Below are positions 33,486-42,600 of a DNA stretch of 64,000 nucleotides, one piece after another. The stretch covers positions 7,135,683 through 7,199,682 of the forward strand of contig NZ_CP048397.1 in the NCBI RefSeq assembly GCF_010384365.1. The letters are read 5' to 3'. The first letter of the stretch is position 1. Every line of letters begins with the position of its first letter. This stretch comes from Streptomyces sp. S4.7. Its GTDB lineage: Bacteria > Actinomycetota > Actinomycetes > Streptomycetales > Streptomycetaceae. A model generated the notes under the pieces. It was not told the DNA's origin, did not search any database, and worked only from the letters and a program-made list of their open reading frames with translations. The translations under genes and the position numbers were made by a program.

Positions 33486-34226
33486 TCAGACCCTGGCCGG
33501 GACGGGTTCCGGGGCCACGAAGCTGTAGCAGGGCAGCGGGCCGGTCACCCGCAGTTCGACGCGGTCCGGATGGTCGGCGGCGAATCGCTCGGCGACACGG
33601 CGGAAACGTCCTTCCTCGCGGCGCGGTACGAGGAAGGACGCGTTCAGGACGCAGCCCTCCACGTCCGGCCCCGGACACATGTCGTCGGCGATCCCGGCGA
33701 ATTGGGGTGGCAGCAGGGCCGCCGCGTCGGCCGCCCTTCGCCGCAGACCTTCCGCCACGGCCTGGCCGAGCCGGACGTTCGCCTCGTAACCGGGCCGGCG
33801 CCGCGTCTCCTCGCGAACCCGCTGGACCACCGGGTCCGCCCGGATCAGTGCGGCCAGGTCGTCCTGTACGGGCATGATCTTGACGTTCATCTCGACGCGG
33901 GAGTCCAGCCGCTCCAGCACGGCGGCGTGCTCGCCACGCCGCGCGGCGACGCCCGCCAGTACCGTCGCCTCGTCCGGCGCCACCATGCCGAAGCGCATCG
34001 GCAGCACGGGGCCGGCCGCGGCCAGCTCCAGGAGTAGATTCTGATGCGCCATCAGATCCCGTCGCCGGGCCCTGAGCCCCGGGTACGTGGCGCTGACCAC
34101 GACGGCGAGGTCCTCGACCGGCAGCAGCCGCACCGGTGCGGGAGGCTCACCGATGCCGGCGGCGGAGGGGGGAAGCGCATGGGAGCCGCCCACGATGCCG
34201 TACACATAGATACCTGAAGCGGTCAT
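33486..34226 (-). CDS. gvpF: Gas vesicle protein GvpF
   Basis: A 246-residue GvpF/L protein. N-terminal strand GIYVYGIVGG, then VEDLAVVVSATYPGLRARRRDL, HQNLLLELAAAGPVLPMRFGMVAPDE, RLDSRVEMNVKIMPVQD and a C-terminal RVTGPLPCYSFV strand. Standard length. GvpF binds GvpA and accompanies early assembly. Follows gvpA with a 3-base gap. Confidence 0.94.
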   Translation of the reverse strand: MTASGIYVYGIVGGSHALPPSAAGIGEPPAPVRLLPVEDLAVVVSATYPGLRARRRDLMAHQNLLLELAAAGPVLPMRFGMVAPDEATVLAGVAARRGEHAAVLERLDSRVEMNVKIMPVQDDLAALIRADPVVQRVREETRRRPGYEANVRLGQAVAEGLRRRAADAAALLPPQFAGIADDMCPGPDVEGCVLNASFLVPRREEGRFRRVAERFAADHPDRVELRVTGPLPCYSFVAPEPVPARV

Positions 34227-34229
34227 GGG

Positions 34230-34742
34230 TCAGCGCTCCTCCTTGCGGCGGCGGGATCGTTCGCTTGCGGTGCTCCTGGAGCGGGATGTCTTGGACCTGC
34301 GGGGGCGTTCCGCCTCCTCCAGCTCGTCCTCGTCCTCGTCGTCGTCATCGCCGCCGGGGCCCACGGCCCGCTTGACCTTCTCGCCCACGGACTTCGCGGC
34401 CTTCTTCGCGCCTGCCTTGCCGACGCTCTTCGTCATACCGCCGCCGAACAGCTCCGGCACCGTCCTGCTGGCCGAGTCGTTCTCCAGGTCCAGCCGGTTG
34501 CACGCTTCGGCGAACCGCAGATAGGTGTCGACACTGGCGACGACGATCCGCGCGTCGATCTTCAGGATCTCGATGCCGACCAGCGACACCCGTACGAAGA
34601 TGTCGATGACCATGCCGCGGTCGAGGATGAGTTCCAGGACGTCGTAGAGGGTGCCGGCGCGGGGAACGCGGACAACTTCCTCACTGTATGTGCTCAAGGA
34701 ATGACCGTCTCTCGGGGTCGGGCCCCAGTTCTGGGCGCTCAT
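34230..34742 (-). CDS. gvpA: Gas vesicle shell protein GvpA with long charged tail
   Basis: Residues about 25-92 are the shell-forming GvpA core: TLYDVLELILDRGMVIDIFVR, VSLVGIEILKIDARIVVASVD and TYLRFAEACNRLDL. After the core come about 75 extra residues: a Lys/Ala-rich part (KSVGKAGAKKAAKSVGEKVK), an Asp/Glu run (GGDDDDEDEDELEEAE) and an Arg/Ser-rich end (RPRRSKTSRSRSTASERSRR). Classical GvpA stops soon after the core. The start ATG 34742 overlaps the gvpO stop (ATGA); a TTG 15 codons later is possible. The tail may decorate the vesicle surface (inference). Confidence 0.93.
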   Translation of the reverse strand: MSAQNWGPTPRDGHSLSTYSEEVVRVPRAGTLYDVLELILDRGMVIDIFVRVSLVGIEILKIDARIVVASVDTYLRFAEACNRLDLENDSASRTVPELFGGGMTKSVGKAGAKKAAKSVGEKVKRAVGPGGDDDDEDEDELEEAERPRRSKTSRSRSTASERSRRRKEER

Positions 34743-35062
34743 GTGTCCGCCTGACCGCGGCGGTAACGACGCACTCTGCGGTACCGAAGCAGTGAGCCGT
34801 CCTCATCGATGTCCACCTCGTAGGTGGCGAGCAGACTGGTGGTGTCGGGGATGCGCGGGAGCTCCAGCACATCGATGTCGACCTGCCAGCCGTCATCGGT
34901 CCGCGAGACCGCGGAGACGCCCTCGGGCCGGTGCCTGATCAGCTTGCTCAGGCTCCGGCAGGCGCGTTCGGCCGCCTGCTCCGCTCCCCTCAGGTGTTCC
35001 TCGCCCGCGGCGGAGCGGGTGGATCGGGAGGTCCGGGCGCGCCCGGCACGCTGCTCTGACAT
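34739..35062 (-). CDS. gvpO: Gas vesicle protein GvpO
   Basis: A 107-residue GvpO: an Arg/Ser-rich N-terminus, then RACRSLSKLIRHRPEGVSAVSRTDDGWQVDIDVLELPRIPDTTSLLATYEVDIDEDGSLLRYRR in one domain, the GvpO signature. First gene of the gvpOAFGJLSK operon; starts at ATG 35062 with GGGGA upstream, divergent from the Gls24-like gene. The role of GvpO in Streptomyces is accessory or regulatory. Confidence 0.9.
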   Translation of the reverse strand: MSEQRAGRARTSRSTRSAAGEEHLRGAEQAAERACRSLSKLIRHRPEGVSAVSRTDDGWQVDIDVLELPRIPDTTSLLATYEVDIDEDGSLLRYRRVRRYRRGQADT

Positions 35063-35264
35063 GTTCCCCAGCCTCCCGGCCCTCTGACCTCTCCGCATGC
35101 GGTGATGGACCGAACGGGCTGCCGCCGGAAACCACACGAATGGCGGCTCGGCGAGGTCCGGAGGACAGTGGATGAGGGAGTGCCCACCGCGATGCGGGCA
35201 GCGCCCGCTGCCGCGTCGCCGGACCACTCGCAGACAATTCCCCTCTTCTTCTCTGGAGGATCCG

Positions 35265-35726
35265 ATGGCCAGCACCGACACCAGCAGCCGCCCCGCTACC
35301 CATGCGAGCAGCACCAGCGCGAAGGGTGGGGGACCGGGCGGCACGACCACGATCGCCGACAGCGTCGTAGCCACCATCGCGGGCATCGCCGTCCGCGAGT
35401 CCGACGGAATCTACGCACTGGGCGGCAGCGCCTCGCGGGCGCTGGGATCAGTGCGGGACCGGATGTCCAAGGCGCCCGACCCCAGCAGGGGGGTCAAGGT
35501 CGAGGTCGGCGAGACGCAGACCGCGGTCGACGTGGACGTCATCGTGGAGTACGGCGAACCGATCGCGGAAGACGCGAAGGACATACGCACCCGTGTGACG
35601 GACGCGGTGGAGACGATGACCGGTCTGGAGGTCGTCGAGATCAACATCAACGTGCTCGACGTCCACCTGCCCGGATCGGACGACGAAGACGAGGACGGCG
35701 GCCGCCGTAGCGACCGGGTCCAGTAA
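35265..35726 (+). CDS. Asp23/Gls24-family envelope stress protein in gvp locus
   Basis: A 153-residue Asp23/Gls24 protein: IADSVVATIAGIAVRESDGIYALGG at the start of the domain, VKVEVGETQTAVDVDVIVEYGEPI, and a terminal VVEININVLDVHLPG strand, ending in an acidic tail GSDDEDEDGG. The Ser/Thr-rich N-terminus precedes the domain. GGAGGA precedes ATG 35265. It is divergent from gvpO and heads the three-gene plus-strand set, so it probably contributes to vesicle or envelope function. Mechanism unknown. Confidence 0.85.
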   Translation: MASTDTSSRPATHASSTSAKGGGPGGTTTIADSVVATIAGIAVRESDGIYALGGSASRALGSVRDRMSKAPDPSRGVKVEVGETQTAVDVDVIVEYGEPIAEDAKDIRTRVTDAVETMTGLEVVEININVLDVHLPGSDDEDEDGGRRSDRVQ

Positions 35727-35767
35727 CGGCGCCTCGACGCCGTTCCGTCCAGCATTGCGAGGCACTC

Positions 35768-36376
35768 ATGGAGAACAGCAAGAAAGTCTCTCTCGCCGCC
35801 GCTGTGGCGGCGGGCTATGTCCTTGGCCGGACCAAGAAGGGGAAGCTGGCGCTCGGTCTTGCTCCCCTTGTCGCGGGCCAGCAACTGCCGATGAATCCAA
35901 GGGAGTTGCTCATCCTGGCGATGCGCAAGCTGGCAGAGAATCCAACGGTGGGGCCGCTGGTGGAGCAGGCGCGGGGTGAAGTACTCGAGGCGGGGCGTTC
36001 GGCGCTGTCCGCGACGGCGAACCGTCGCCTGGGAGCGGTCGCCGACTCGCTCCAGCAGCGGACCGAGGCACTTCTCGTGGTACCGGTCGACGAGGACGAG
36101 GACGAGGAAGAGGAAGCCGGGGAAGAGGAGGACGAGGAGGAGTTCGAGGAAGAAGAGGAGCCCGAACCGGAAGGGTCCGAGCAAGAGGGGTCCGAGGAAG
36201 ACGAAGAAGAGGAACGCCCCCGGCGTCGTGCGGCGAAGCGCCCGGCGTCGAAGAAGGCACCGGCGAAGAAGGCACCGGCCAAGAAGGCACCGGCGAAGAA
36301 GGCGCCCGCCAAGAAGAAGGCGGCGGCGAAGAAGCCCGCCGCCAAGAAGTCCGCGCGAGACAGCCGGAGGAGGTAA
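35768..36376 (+). CDS. Polyelectrolyte protein with acidic block and KKAPA-repeat tail
   Basis: A 202-residue protein of three parts. Residues 1-105 form a helical domain (ENSKKVSLAAAVAAGYVLGR, a possible membrane-associated N-terminus, then RELLILAMRKLAENPTVGPL). Residues about 110-150 are almost all Glu/Asp. The C-terminus is Lys/Ala/Pro-rich with four AKKAP-like repeats, like histone H1 or the HupS tail. Proteins of this type recur next to Streptomyces gvp genes. Adjacent acidic and basic runs suggest an intrinsically disordered scaffold or nucleic-acid-associated tail; function not known. 41 bases after the Gls24-like gene. Confidence 0.82.
   Translation: MENSKKVSLAAAVAAGYVLGRTKKGKLALGLAPLVAGQQLPMNPRELLILAMRKLAENPTVGPLVEQARGEVLEAGRSALSATANRRLGAVADSLQQRTEALLVVPVDEDEDEEEEAGEEEDEEEFEEEEEPEPEGSEQEGSEEDEEEERPRRRAAKRPASKKAPAKKAPAKKAPAKKAPAKKKAAAKKPAAKKSARDSRRR
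36251..36310 (+). repeat. Four 15-bp coding repeats for KKAPA units
   Basis: AAGAAGGCACCGGCG recurs at 36251, 36266, 36281 and 36296 with minor changes, each unit encoding KKAPA. Copy number can change without frameshift, so the basic tail length is likely variable. Confidence 0.85.
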
Positions 36377-36381
36377 CTCTC

Positions 36382-37347
36382 ATGGCCAAGCAGACAGGCA
36401 AACCCACGGACACGAGTGCATCCGGCTTGGATCAGGTGAAGGAGCAACTGTCCGCCTACGTCGGTGCCCGGGGGCAGAAACTGCTGGATTCCGCCGGCGG
36501 GAAGCTGACCGACGTCGCGCAGGGCCTTGGTGGAGGCTCGGACGGAGGCGGGTCGAACGGCCTCCTTGACGTCGGGAAACGGGTGCTCGGCGGCGAGAAC
36601 CCGGTCAAGGCCCTGGTCGGCGAGAAGGCCGGATCCATGAAGGACAAGGCCGTCGATTCGGTCAAGAGCGCCTTCGGCGGCGGGGACGCGAAAGCCGGCA
36701 GTGCCAAGGTGACCAACATCATCGAAGCCATCGACGTCGGCAAACCACTGCGCACGGTCTATGACCGCTGGACCGAGATAGAGGAGTTCAACTCCTTCGC
36801 CAAGGGTGTCACCGACGTGAAGCAGTCGGATGAGATCGAGAGCGACTGGAAGCTCAAGGTCGCCTTCTCCAACCGCAGTTGGAAGGCGACGGTGCAGGAA
36901 CAGGTCGCCGACGACCGCATCGTCTGGACATCCGAGGGCGCCAAGGGGACGACGCACGGCGCCATCACCTTCCACGAACTGGCCCCGAGCCTGACCCGCA
37001 TCGTCGCGGTCGTCGAATACACCCCGTCCGGATTCTTCGAGAAGACCGGCAATATCTGGCGTGCCCAGGGACGGCGACTGCGCCTGGACCTCAAGCACTT
37101 CCAGCGGTACGCCACACTCACCGACGACGAGGAAGTCGAAGGCTGGCGCGGCGAGATCCGCGAGGGCGAGGTCGTCCGGAGCCACGAGGAAGGGCTTGAG
37201 GACGACGAACCGGAAGAAGAGGAAGGAGAGGAAGAGGAGGACGAGGGACCGGAGGAGCCCGAGGACGAAGCCGACGACGACTACGACGAAGAAGAGGAAG
37301 AGGCAGACGAAGAGGAGCCGGACGAGGAGGACGAAGAGCAGAGGTGA
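36382..37347 (+). CDS. SRPBCC-domain protein with long acidic tail in gvp locus
   Basis: A 321-residue protein. Residues 1-110 are Gly/Lys-rich and helical (QVKEQLSAYVGARGQKLLDSAGGK, VGEKAGSMKDKAVDSVKSAFGGG). Residues 115-265 form an SRPBCC/cyclase-dehydrase domain (IIEAIDVGKPLRTVYDRWTEIEEF, EQVADDRIVWTSEG, EYTPSGFFEKTG). The last 55 residues are almost entirely Glu/Asp. It sits five bases after the preceding gene, so the three plus-strand genes form an operon. The domain matches the SRPBCC at 28563. Related proteins accompany gvp clusters in Streptomyces; role unknown. Confidence 0.87.
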   Translation: MAKQTGKPTDTSASGLDQVKEQLSAYVGARGQKLLDSAGGKLTDVAQGLGGGSDGGGSNGLLDVGKRVLGGENPVKALVGEKAGSMKDKAVDSVKSAFGGGDAKAGSAKVTNIIEAIDVGKPLRTVYDRWTEIEEFNSFAKGVTDVKQSDEIESDWKLKVAFSNRSWKATVQEQVADDRIVWTSEGAKGTTHGAITFHELAPSLTRIVAVVEYTPSGFFEKTGNIWRAQGRRLRLDLKHFQRYATLTDDEEVEGWRGEIREGEVVRSHEEGLEDDEPEEEEGEEEEDEGPEEPEDEADDDYDEEEEEADEEEPDEEDEEQR

Positions 37348-37415
37348 GCGCCACCCGCACCGTGCCGGGACGCCGGTGAACGCCAGGTCCATGACCGGGG
37401 CATCGGCGCGTACGT

Positions 37416-37673
37416 CTAGATCGCGAACAGAACCGGATCCGCCTCGGCATCCTCGGGCCGGGGCTCCGGCAGGTCGAACAGAGGCTGTTCACCGGGCATC
37501 GGCAGATCCACGACGGCGAGGGACCCGGGGCACGACACCAGCGAGCCGTCCGGGTCGCGGCGCGCGCCCGGGGCGTCGTGCCGCCAGACACGGCCCCTCC
37601 TCGGCCGGCCGACGACCGGCCCGGCAGCGATCGCACGGTGGCAGACAGCGCAGTTCACGCGGGGAAGCTTCAC
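37416..37673 (-). CDS. Small CxxCH-containing hypothetical protein
   Basis: An 85-residue protein beginning VKLPRVNCAVCHRAIAAGPVVG, with one CxxCH pair near the N-terminus, RVWRHDAP and SLVSCPGSL further on. The C/H spacing looks like a small zinc-binding fold, with no heme context and no signal peptide. Similar short Streptomyces proteins exist without known function. The start is uncertain; the frame is open to 37847. Confidence comes mainly from codon bias and the conserved-looking motif. Confidence 0.5.
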   Translation of the reverse strand: MKLPRVNCAVCHRAIAAGPVVGRPRRGRVWRHDAPGARRDPDGSLVSCPGSLAVVDLPMPGEQPLFDLPEPRPEDAEADPVLFAI

Positions 37674-37767
37674 ACCGACCAGTGTGCCGGTGGACGGTGG
37701 ACCCCCGCCACGGCCCACGTGCACGGCCCATGTGACCGTGCCCCGCGGAGCGGCCCCGGTGCCGGTG

Positions 37768-38406
37768 TCAGCGGCGGACCAGTGTCGCGTGTGTGACGTT
37801 CGGTGAGCCGACCAGCTCGGACACCCGGTAGCCGTCGATACCGTCACCCAGGTTGTCGAGCACCCGTTCCCCGCGCCCGATGAGGAGCGGCGCGATCACC
37901 AGGTGGAGCTCGTCGATCAGCCCCGCGCGCAGATACTGCCGGATGATCGCCGCCCCGCCGCCGATCCGGACGTCCTTGCCGTCCGCGGCGTCGAACGCGC
38001 GCCGCAGCACCGTCTCCAGCGGCTCGTCGGTGAAGCGGAAGGTGGTTCCGCCGCTCATCTCCAGGGCCGGGCGGGGATGGTGGGTGTGCACGAACACGGT
38101 GTGGTGGTAGGGCGGGTTCTCGCCCCACCAGCCCTGCCAGGACTCGTCCTCCCACGGCCCGCGCTGCGGCCCGAACATGTTCCGCCCCATGATCGTCGCA
38201 CCGATGTTCTCCTTGCCGCGGACGAAGTACTCGACATCGGTTCCGGTCCTTCCCGCGGCGGCGTCCTCCGTCGCGGACACGAACCAGCCGTGCAGGTCGT
38301 CGCCCCAGCCGACGCCGTCCCCGAACGGGGCGTCCAGTCGCTGGTTCGGGCCGGCCGCGAAGCCGTCGAGGGAGATCGTCACGTTGTGCACGCGGACCTT
38401 GGGCAT
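37768..38406 (-). CDS. Dihydrofolate-reductase-like (RibD C-terminal) protein
   Basis: A 212-residue member of the DHFR-like/RibD C-terminal family: RVHNVTISLDGFAAGPNQ at the start (the SLDG motif), IGATIMGRNMFGPQRG, VFVHTHHPRPALEMSGGTTF and VRIGGGAAIIRQYLRAGLIDELHLVIAPLLIGRG. Related YyaP/YwjB proteins are found singly in many actinobacteria; the NADPH-dependent reaction is unknown. AGGTGAAGG before ATG 38406 decides the start. Confidence 0.88.
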   Translation of the reverse strand: MPKVRVHNVTISLDGFAAGPNQRLDAPFGDGVGWGDDLHGWFVSATEDAAAGRTGTDVEYFVRGKENIGATIMGRNMFGPQRGPWEDESWQGWWGENPPYHHTVFVHTHHPRPALEMSGGTTFRFTDEPLETVLRRAFDAADGKDVRIGGGAAIIRQYLRAGLIDELHLVIAPLLIGRGERVLDNLGDGIDGYRVSELVGSPNVTHATLVRR

Positions 38407-38537
38407 GGCCTTCACCTCTCGTGGTGGTGTTGCTCTCTCACCTCTACGTCGTACAGAGCCTGCCTGGATCGACATCCCGCGCGCATCTTTTCCGGGACCT
38501 GTCGGACGGTGGATCAGCGGGCCGTCGGCGGCGCGTG

Positions 38538-39176
38538 ATGGGGGGCATTCGTCAGAAGCGAGGTGTGGCGTCCCGACGAAGCGCAAGACCGGAATCATCG
38601 GCGGGCCTGGCCTCCGCGGGCGTCGTCGCCGGCGCCGGCGTGCTGCACAACCGTCGCCCCGATCGCAGGGAGTGGCTCCACGTCACGGTCTTCAGCGAGC
38701 CCGGCTACCTGGGCCGCAACCGGACGCTGACCTGGACCGGAGGTGAGCGCGAGGTCGTCCCGCTCACCCGCGTACAGCTGCCGCGCGTCGGCTCGATCAG
38801 GCTGGAGCGGCTCGTGTACCGCTTCCGGCCCGAGGTGCGGCCGCCGAACATGTTCATCCTGTGGCACGCCCTCACCGAACGCGCGGACCGCACGGACCCC
38901 GAGGAGGGTGTGGCCTCCTTCATCGCCATGCACCAGCTCGCCGGGATGTTCTCGGCAGGCCGGTGGGAGCCGGTCCGCGAGTCCGCGGCGCGGTCGAGGG
39001 TACGGCTCTGGGCCGGGCGCCCGGGCGGTCCGCCGCTCGCGCACGACACGGGGGACCCTGCCGGCGGCCGGCCGTGGCACGACGTCCAGGCCAACACGCC
39101 CGACCTCGGCTCCTGGCGCACCCGCACCCGCTACCTCGAACTCGGCTACCACGACGGGAGCGGCCCCCGCGGCTGA
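38538..39176 (+). CDS. Hypothetical protein
   Basis: A 212-residue protein. An Arg-rich N-terminus and a short hydrophobic segment (SAGLASAGVVAGAGVLHN, about residues 21-38) could be a membrane anchor or uncleaved signal. A beta-rich part follows (WLHVTVFSEPGYLGRNRTLTW, REVVPLTRVQLPRVGSIRLERL), then a His/Trp-containing part (FILWHALTER). I recognise no family. It is divergent from the reductase-like gene, 131 bases away, and convergent with a VOC gene. Confidence 0.6.
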   Translation: MGGIRQKRGVASRRSARPESSAGLASAGVVAGAGVLHNRRPDRREWLHVTVFSEPGYLGRNRTLTWTGGEREVVPLTRVQLPRVGSIRLERLVYRFRPEVRPPNMFILWHALTERADRTDPEEGVASFIAMHQLAGMFSAGRWEPVRESAARSRVRLWAGRPGGPPLAHDTGDPAGGRPWHDVQANTPDLGSWRTRTRYLELGYHDGSGPRG

Positions 39177-39199
39177 CCGGCCGGGGCGGCGCGTGCGAC

Positions 39200-39583
39200 T
39201 CAGGAATGCGCCGCGGCCCGGTCGGACTCGCTGCGCAGTACGCAGAACTCATTGCCCTCGGGATCGGCGAGGATCGCCCAGCCCGAACCATCGGGATTCC
39301 GGTGATGGGCCACAAAGCCGGCACCGAGCCCCAGCAGCCGCTCCACCTCCTCGTCGCGCGAGGTCCCGGGGCGCAGACACAGATGGATCCGATTCTTGAC
39401 CGTCTTGCTCTCGGGCACCTGGTTGAAGTGCAGTACCGGGCCCTCCGCCAGCAGCACCTGGGTCTCGCGGGCGCCCGGCCGGTCCTCCGGGTCCAGCGGA
39501 CGGCCGGTGACACCGCTCCGGAAGCGGGCAAGCTCATAGGGATCCGCACAGTCGATCGCCACGTTCTGCAATACCGAGACCAT
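39200..39583 (-). CDS. VOC-family (glyoxalase-like) protein
   Basis: A 127-residue glyoxalase-like domain protein: VLQNVAIDCADPYELARF, EGPVLHFNQVPESK, KNRIHLCLRPG with the His ligand, and GWAILADPEGNEFCVLR with the terminal metal-ligand Glu. The family includes small resistance and isomerase proteins; function unknown. ATG 39583 is preceded by GGAAGG. Located 76 bases after pfaC on the same strand; it could be read-through transcribed with the megasynthase. Confidence 0.85.
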   Translation of the reverse strand: MVSVLQNVAIDCADPYELARFRSGVTGRPLDPEDRPGARETQVLLAEGPVLHFNQVPESKTVKNRIHLCLRPGTSRDEEVERLLGLGAGFVAHHRNPDGSGWAILADPEGNEFCVLRSESDRAAAHS

Positions 39584-39659
39584 GCGCACGAGCCTTCCTG
39601 ATCTCCACGGCGAACGCCACCGGGTCGCGCTCCGTCTTTCGCTCCACGCGCGGATGGGA

Positions 39660-42600
39660 TCAGGGAGACGAGTCGGACACCACGCGCATGCCCAGCCCGC
39701 GCACCCGGTAGATGCAGGTGTCGTCGCCCCACAGCGACGCGTCCGCCAGCGCGTACGGGCCCCGCTCGTCCGTGCCGCGCTCCACGATGTCCATGTCCAC
39801 CCGGATCAGCCGGTTGGCCGGGGTGATCTGGCCGCGGTACGTCCAGGTCGTCTCGCGGCCGGGGAGCACCGGCTCGAACCGGGGGTGCAAAACGCCGTCC
39901 GCCGCGCCGCGCTCGAGCAGGTGGTACTGGAGCAGCTGGCACATGGCCTCGACGCCCAACGAGCCCGGCTGCACCGGATCCTGGAAGAAGTGGGCCCGGA
40001 AGAACCACTCGTCCGCGACCACGTCCTTCTCCGACCGCAGCCGCCCCAGCCCTCTGCTGCCCCCGTCCGGCCAGCAGCCGGTGATCCGGTCGAGCATCAG
40101 CAGCATGGGGCCCGGCAGCCGCGGCTCGCCGACGAGGTGGCGGGCGGGCCGGGCCGTCAGATCGACCACCCGGTCGCAGGGCTCGTCCAGACGCCCCCGC
40201 TCCCGGGCCGACACGGCGAGGCCCTGCTGGTCGTCGAAGGCCGACGGCGGGAAGTAGCCGAAGACCGTGGAGAGTTCGAACAGCGGCACGCCGTCGGCCG
40301 TGCACCTCACCCGGAACGACTCGATGATCATGTCCCCGCTCCGGGAGACACGCGTCAGCTCGGCATGGGTGCGGACCGTACCCGTCGCCGGAGTGACCTC
40401 ACCGGTGACCGTTCCCGCCCCGTCGAGATTGCGGAACAGCAGATCCGCGTCGGTGGTCAACGCGCTGCCCACGTACGAGGCCAGCCACCCGCACGGTTGC
40501 AGCGCGATCTCCATCAGGACCGCGAACGGCATCGTACGGCCGCCGCTCTGCTCGAAGTACCAGGCCCGCGCGGGCACGTCGTACTCCGCGACGACACCGC
40601 TGCCCTCCCGCACACCGCCCTGCGGACCGTCCACCGAGACGATCCGGCTCATGAAGTGGTACGGGGGACCGGGCAGCCGCGCGACCTTGCGGGTGCCGTC
40701 GAAGGGCTCGTACGCCGTACCGAACGCCTCACTCGGTCTGCCCCAGGCGCACGCCAGCAACGAGGTGTAGTCGAAGGGGAATCCGTCGGCCGCCGTCGCC
40801 ACCGGCTTCCTCTCCACGTGCCCGGCCAGCCCGCCGAGCAGGGGGAGCGGCACCGGTGCACCGCTGTCCTGCACGACGGGCGGGCCGGAGCCCCGCCAGT
40901 GCGACAGCGGCCAGTCGGGTACGAGCCGCAGCGCCACGTCCCGGCCCAGGAACGCCCTCGCGCCGTCCACCGAGCCCAGGATGTCGGCGTACAGCGTCGG
41001 CACCGGCCCGGCCGAGAAACCGCGTACGAACACCTCGTAGACGACCCGCCGGCTGAGCGGAGTCGCCTGGCCCCGGCACATCGCCCGGCACGGATGATCG
41101 TCGACGGGCTCGAAACGCCAGCCGTCCCGGTCCACGGTGCAGCCCATGGCCGCCAGGTAGAACGCCATCGCCTGGAGACCGCCCTGGAGCATCAGGGTGC
41201 CCGGCATACAGGGGTCGTTCTTGAAGTGCCCCGCGAAGAACCAGTCGTCCGGCGACAGCGGCGTCTCGGCCCGCAGATAGCCGCGGCCCCACGGCCCTCC
41301 GGCCGGGTCGAACGCGGTCACCTCGTGGAGCAGCCGCAGTCTCCCGTCGTCGAGCCGGGGCGGGCGGACGTGGGCCGCCGTCGCCTCCCAGCCGGGGCCG
41401 AAGCAGTCCGCCGGCCGCCCCTGTGTCAGGGCCCGCACCCGGTCCGCGTCGAAACGGGTCGCATCGCAGCGCACCGCGGGCGGGTCGAGCGGCAGTTCGT
41501 CACCGGGCGTCCGCTCGGCGGGATCCCACCGCACACCGCCGCTGTCGGCGAGCTCCTCGGGGGTGAAGAACCCGGCCTGGCCCTCGCGGACGCTGAGCCG
41601 CAGTTCGCCGTCCACATAACAGTCGTAGTGGAAGAAGGCCAGCCGGACGCCCTCGTGCTCCGCGTGGCCGTCGATGTGGATCTCGTAGCGCAGGGTGTCG
41701 CCCGCTCCGGGCGGGCCGCCGTGGTACGTCACCTCGCAGCCCAGCAGCCGGTAGGCGCGCTCCCCACGGTTGAGCAGGTCCACGCCCAGCCAGCTCAGCA
41801 GGAGCAGATCCGCCTGGCCCGCCTCGATCAGCATCCCGGCCGGCACACGTCCGGTGGAGTCCAGGTACCAGCTGTCGGACCGGACATCGGTCTCCGTCCA
41901 GATCATCCCGTCGGTGCGCACCGGGCCGGGCGTGGCGAGCGCCGCCGGCACGGCGTCGATACCGGTGACCCGGTCCGCGAACAGCATCGGCGGCCCCGGC
42001 ATCCGCGTCTGCACGGCGTACCCGTCCTGCTCGGCGAACCGCGGGCCGAACAGCGTGGAGATCTCCCGCGAGGCGAGCTGCTCCAACTGGGCGCGGTCGA
42101 ACTTCGGCCCCGGCCTCAGCGGTGGCGCGGGTGCCGCTTCCGGCGCGGGAGCGGGCAGGAGCGCCGGGCGGGGGTCGGTCCGTACGGGGGTCGGCGGCGG
42201 CCCGGCCGTCGTGCGCGCGGAAGGCGCGCCCGGTGACCGTACGGGAACGGGCCCGGTGCCCCGCAGCGCGGTGACGGCGAGAGCGGACGTCCGCACGAAC
42301 CGCTGATGGGCCTCGATGTGCCCGGCCGTGATCTCCCGGTGCAGCGCGGCGACCCGCCGGCTCTGCCGCAGGACCGCGGCGAGGGCGCCCGCCGCCGCGG
42401 GGTCGCGCCCCTCCGAGCCTGTCGGCCGGACATCCGGCAGTGGGCCGGGCTGCCCGGCACCGGGGGAGGGCACGGCGACGCCGTCCGGTGCGCCGGACGG
42501 GCCGGTTGCCCGGTCCGGTACCGGCGCCAGCTCGGGGGCCCGGGGCAGGGTCACCGTCGCCGGCTCCAGCGGCGGCAGAGCCGGAGGCACGAGCACGGGC

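Noticed and set aside
34652..34697. Later TTG start for gvpA at 34697
   Set aside because: The ATG at 34742 overlaps the gvpO stop as ATGA, consistent with coupling elsewhere in the operon; the TTG lacks a ribosome site.
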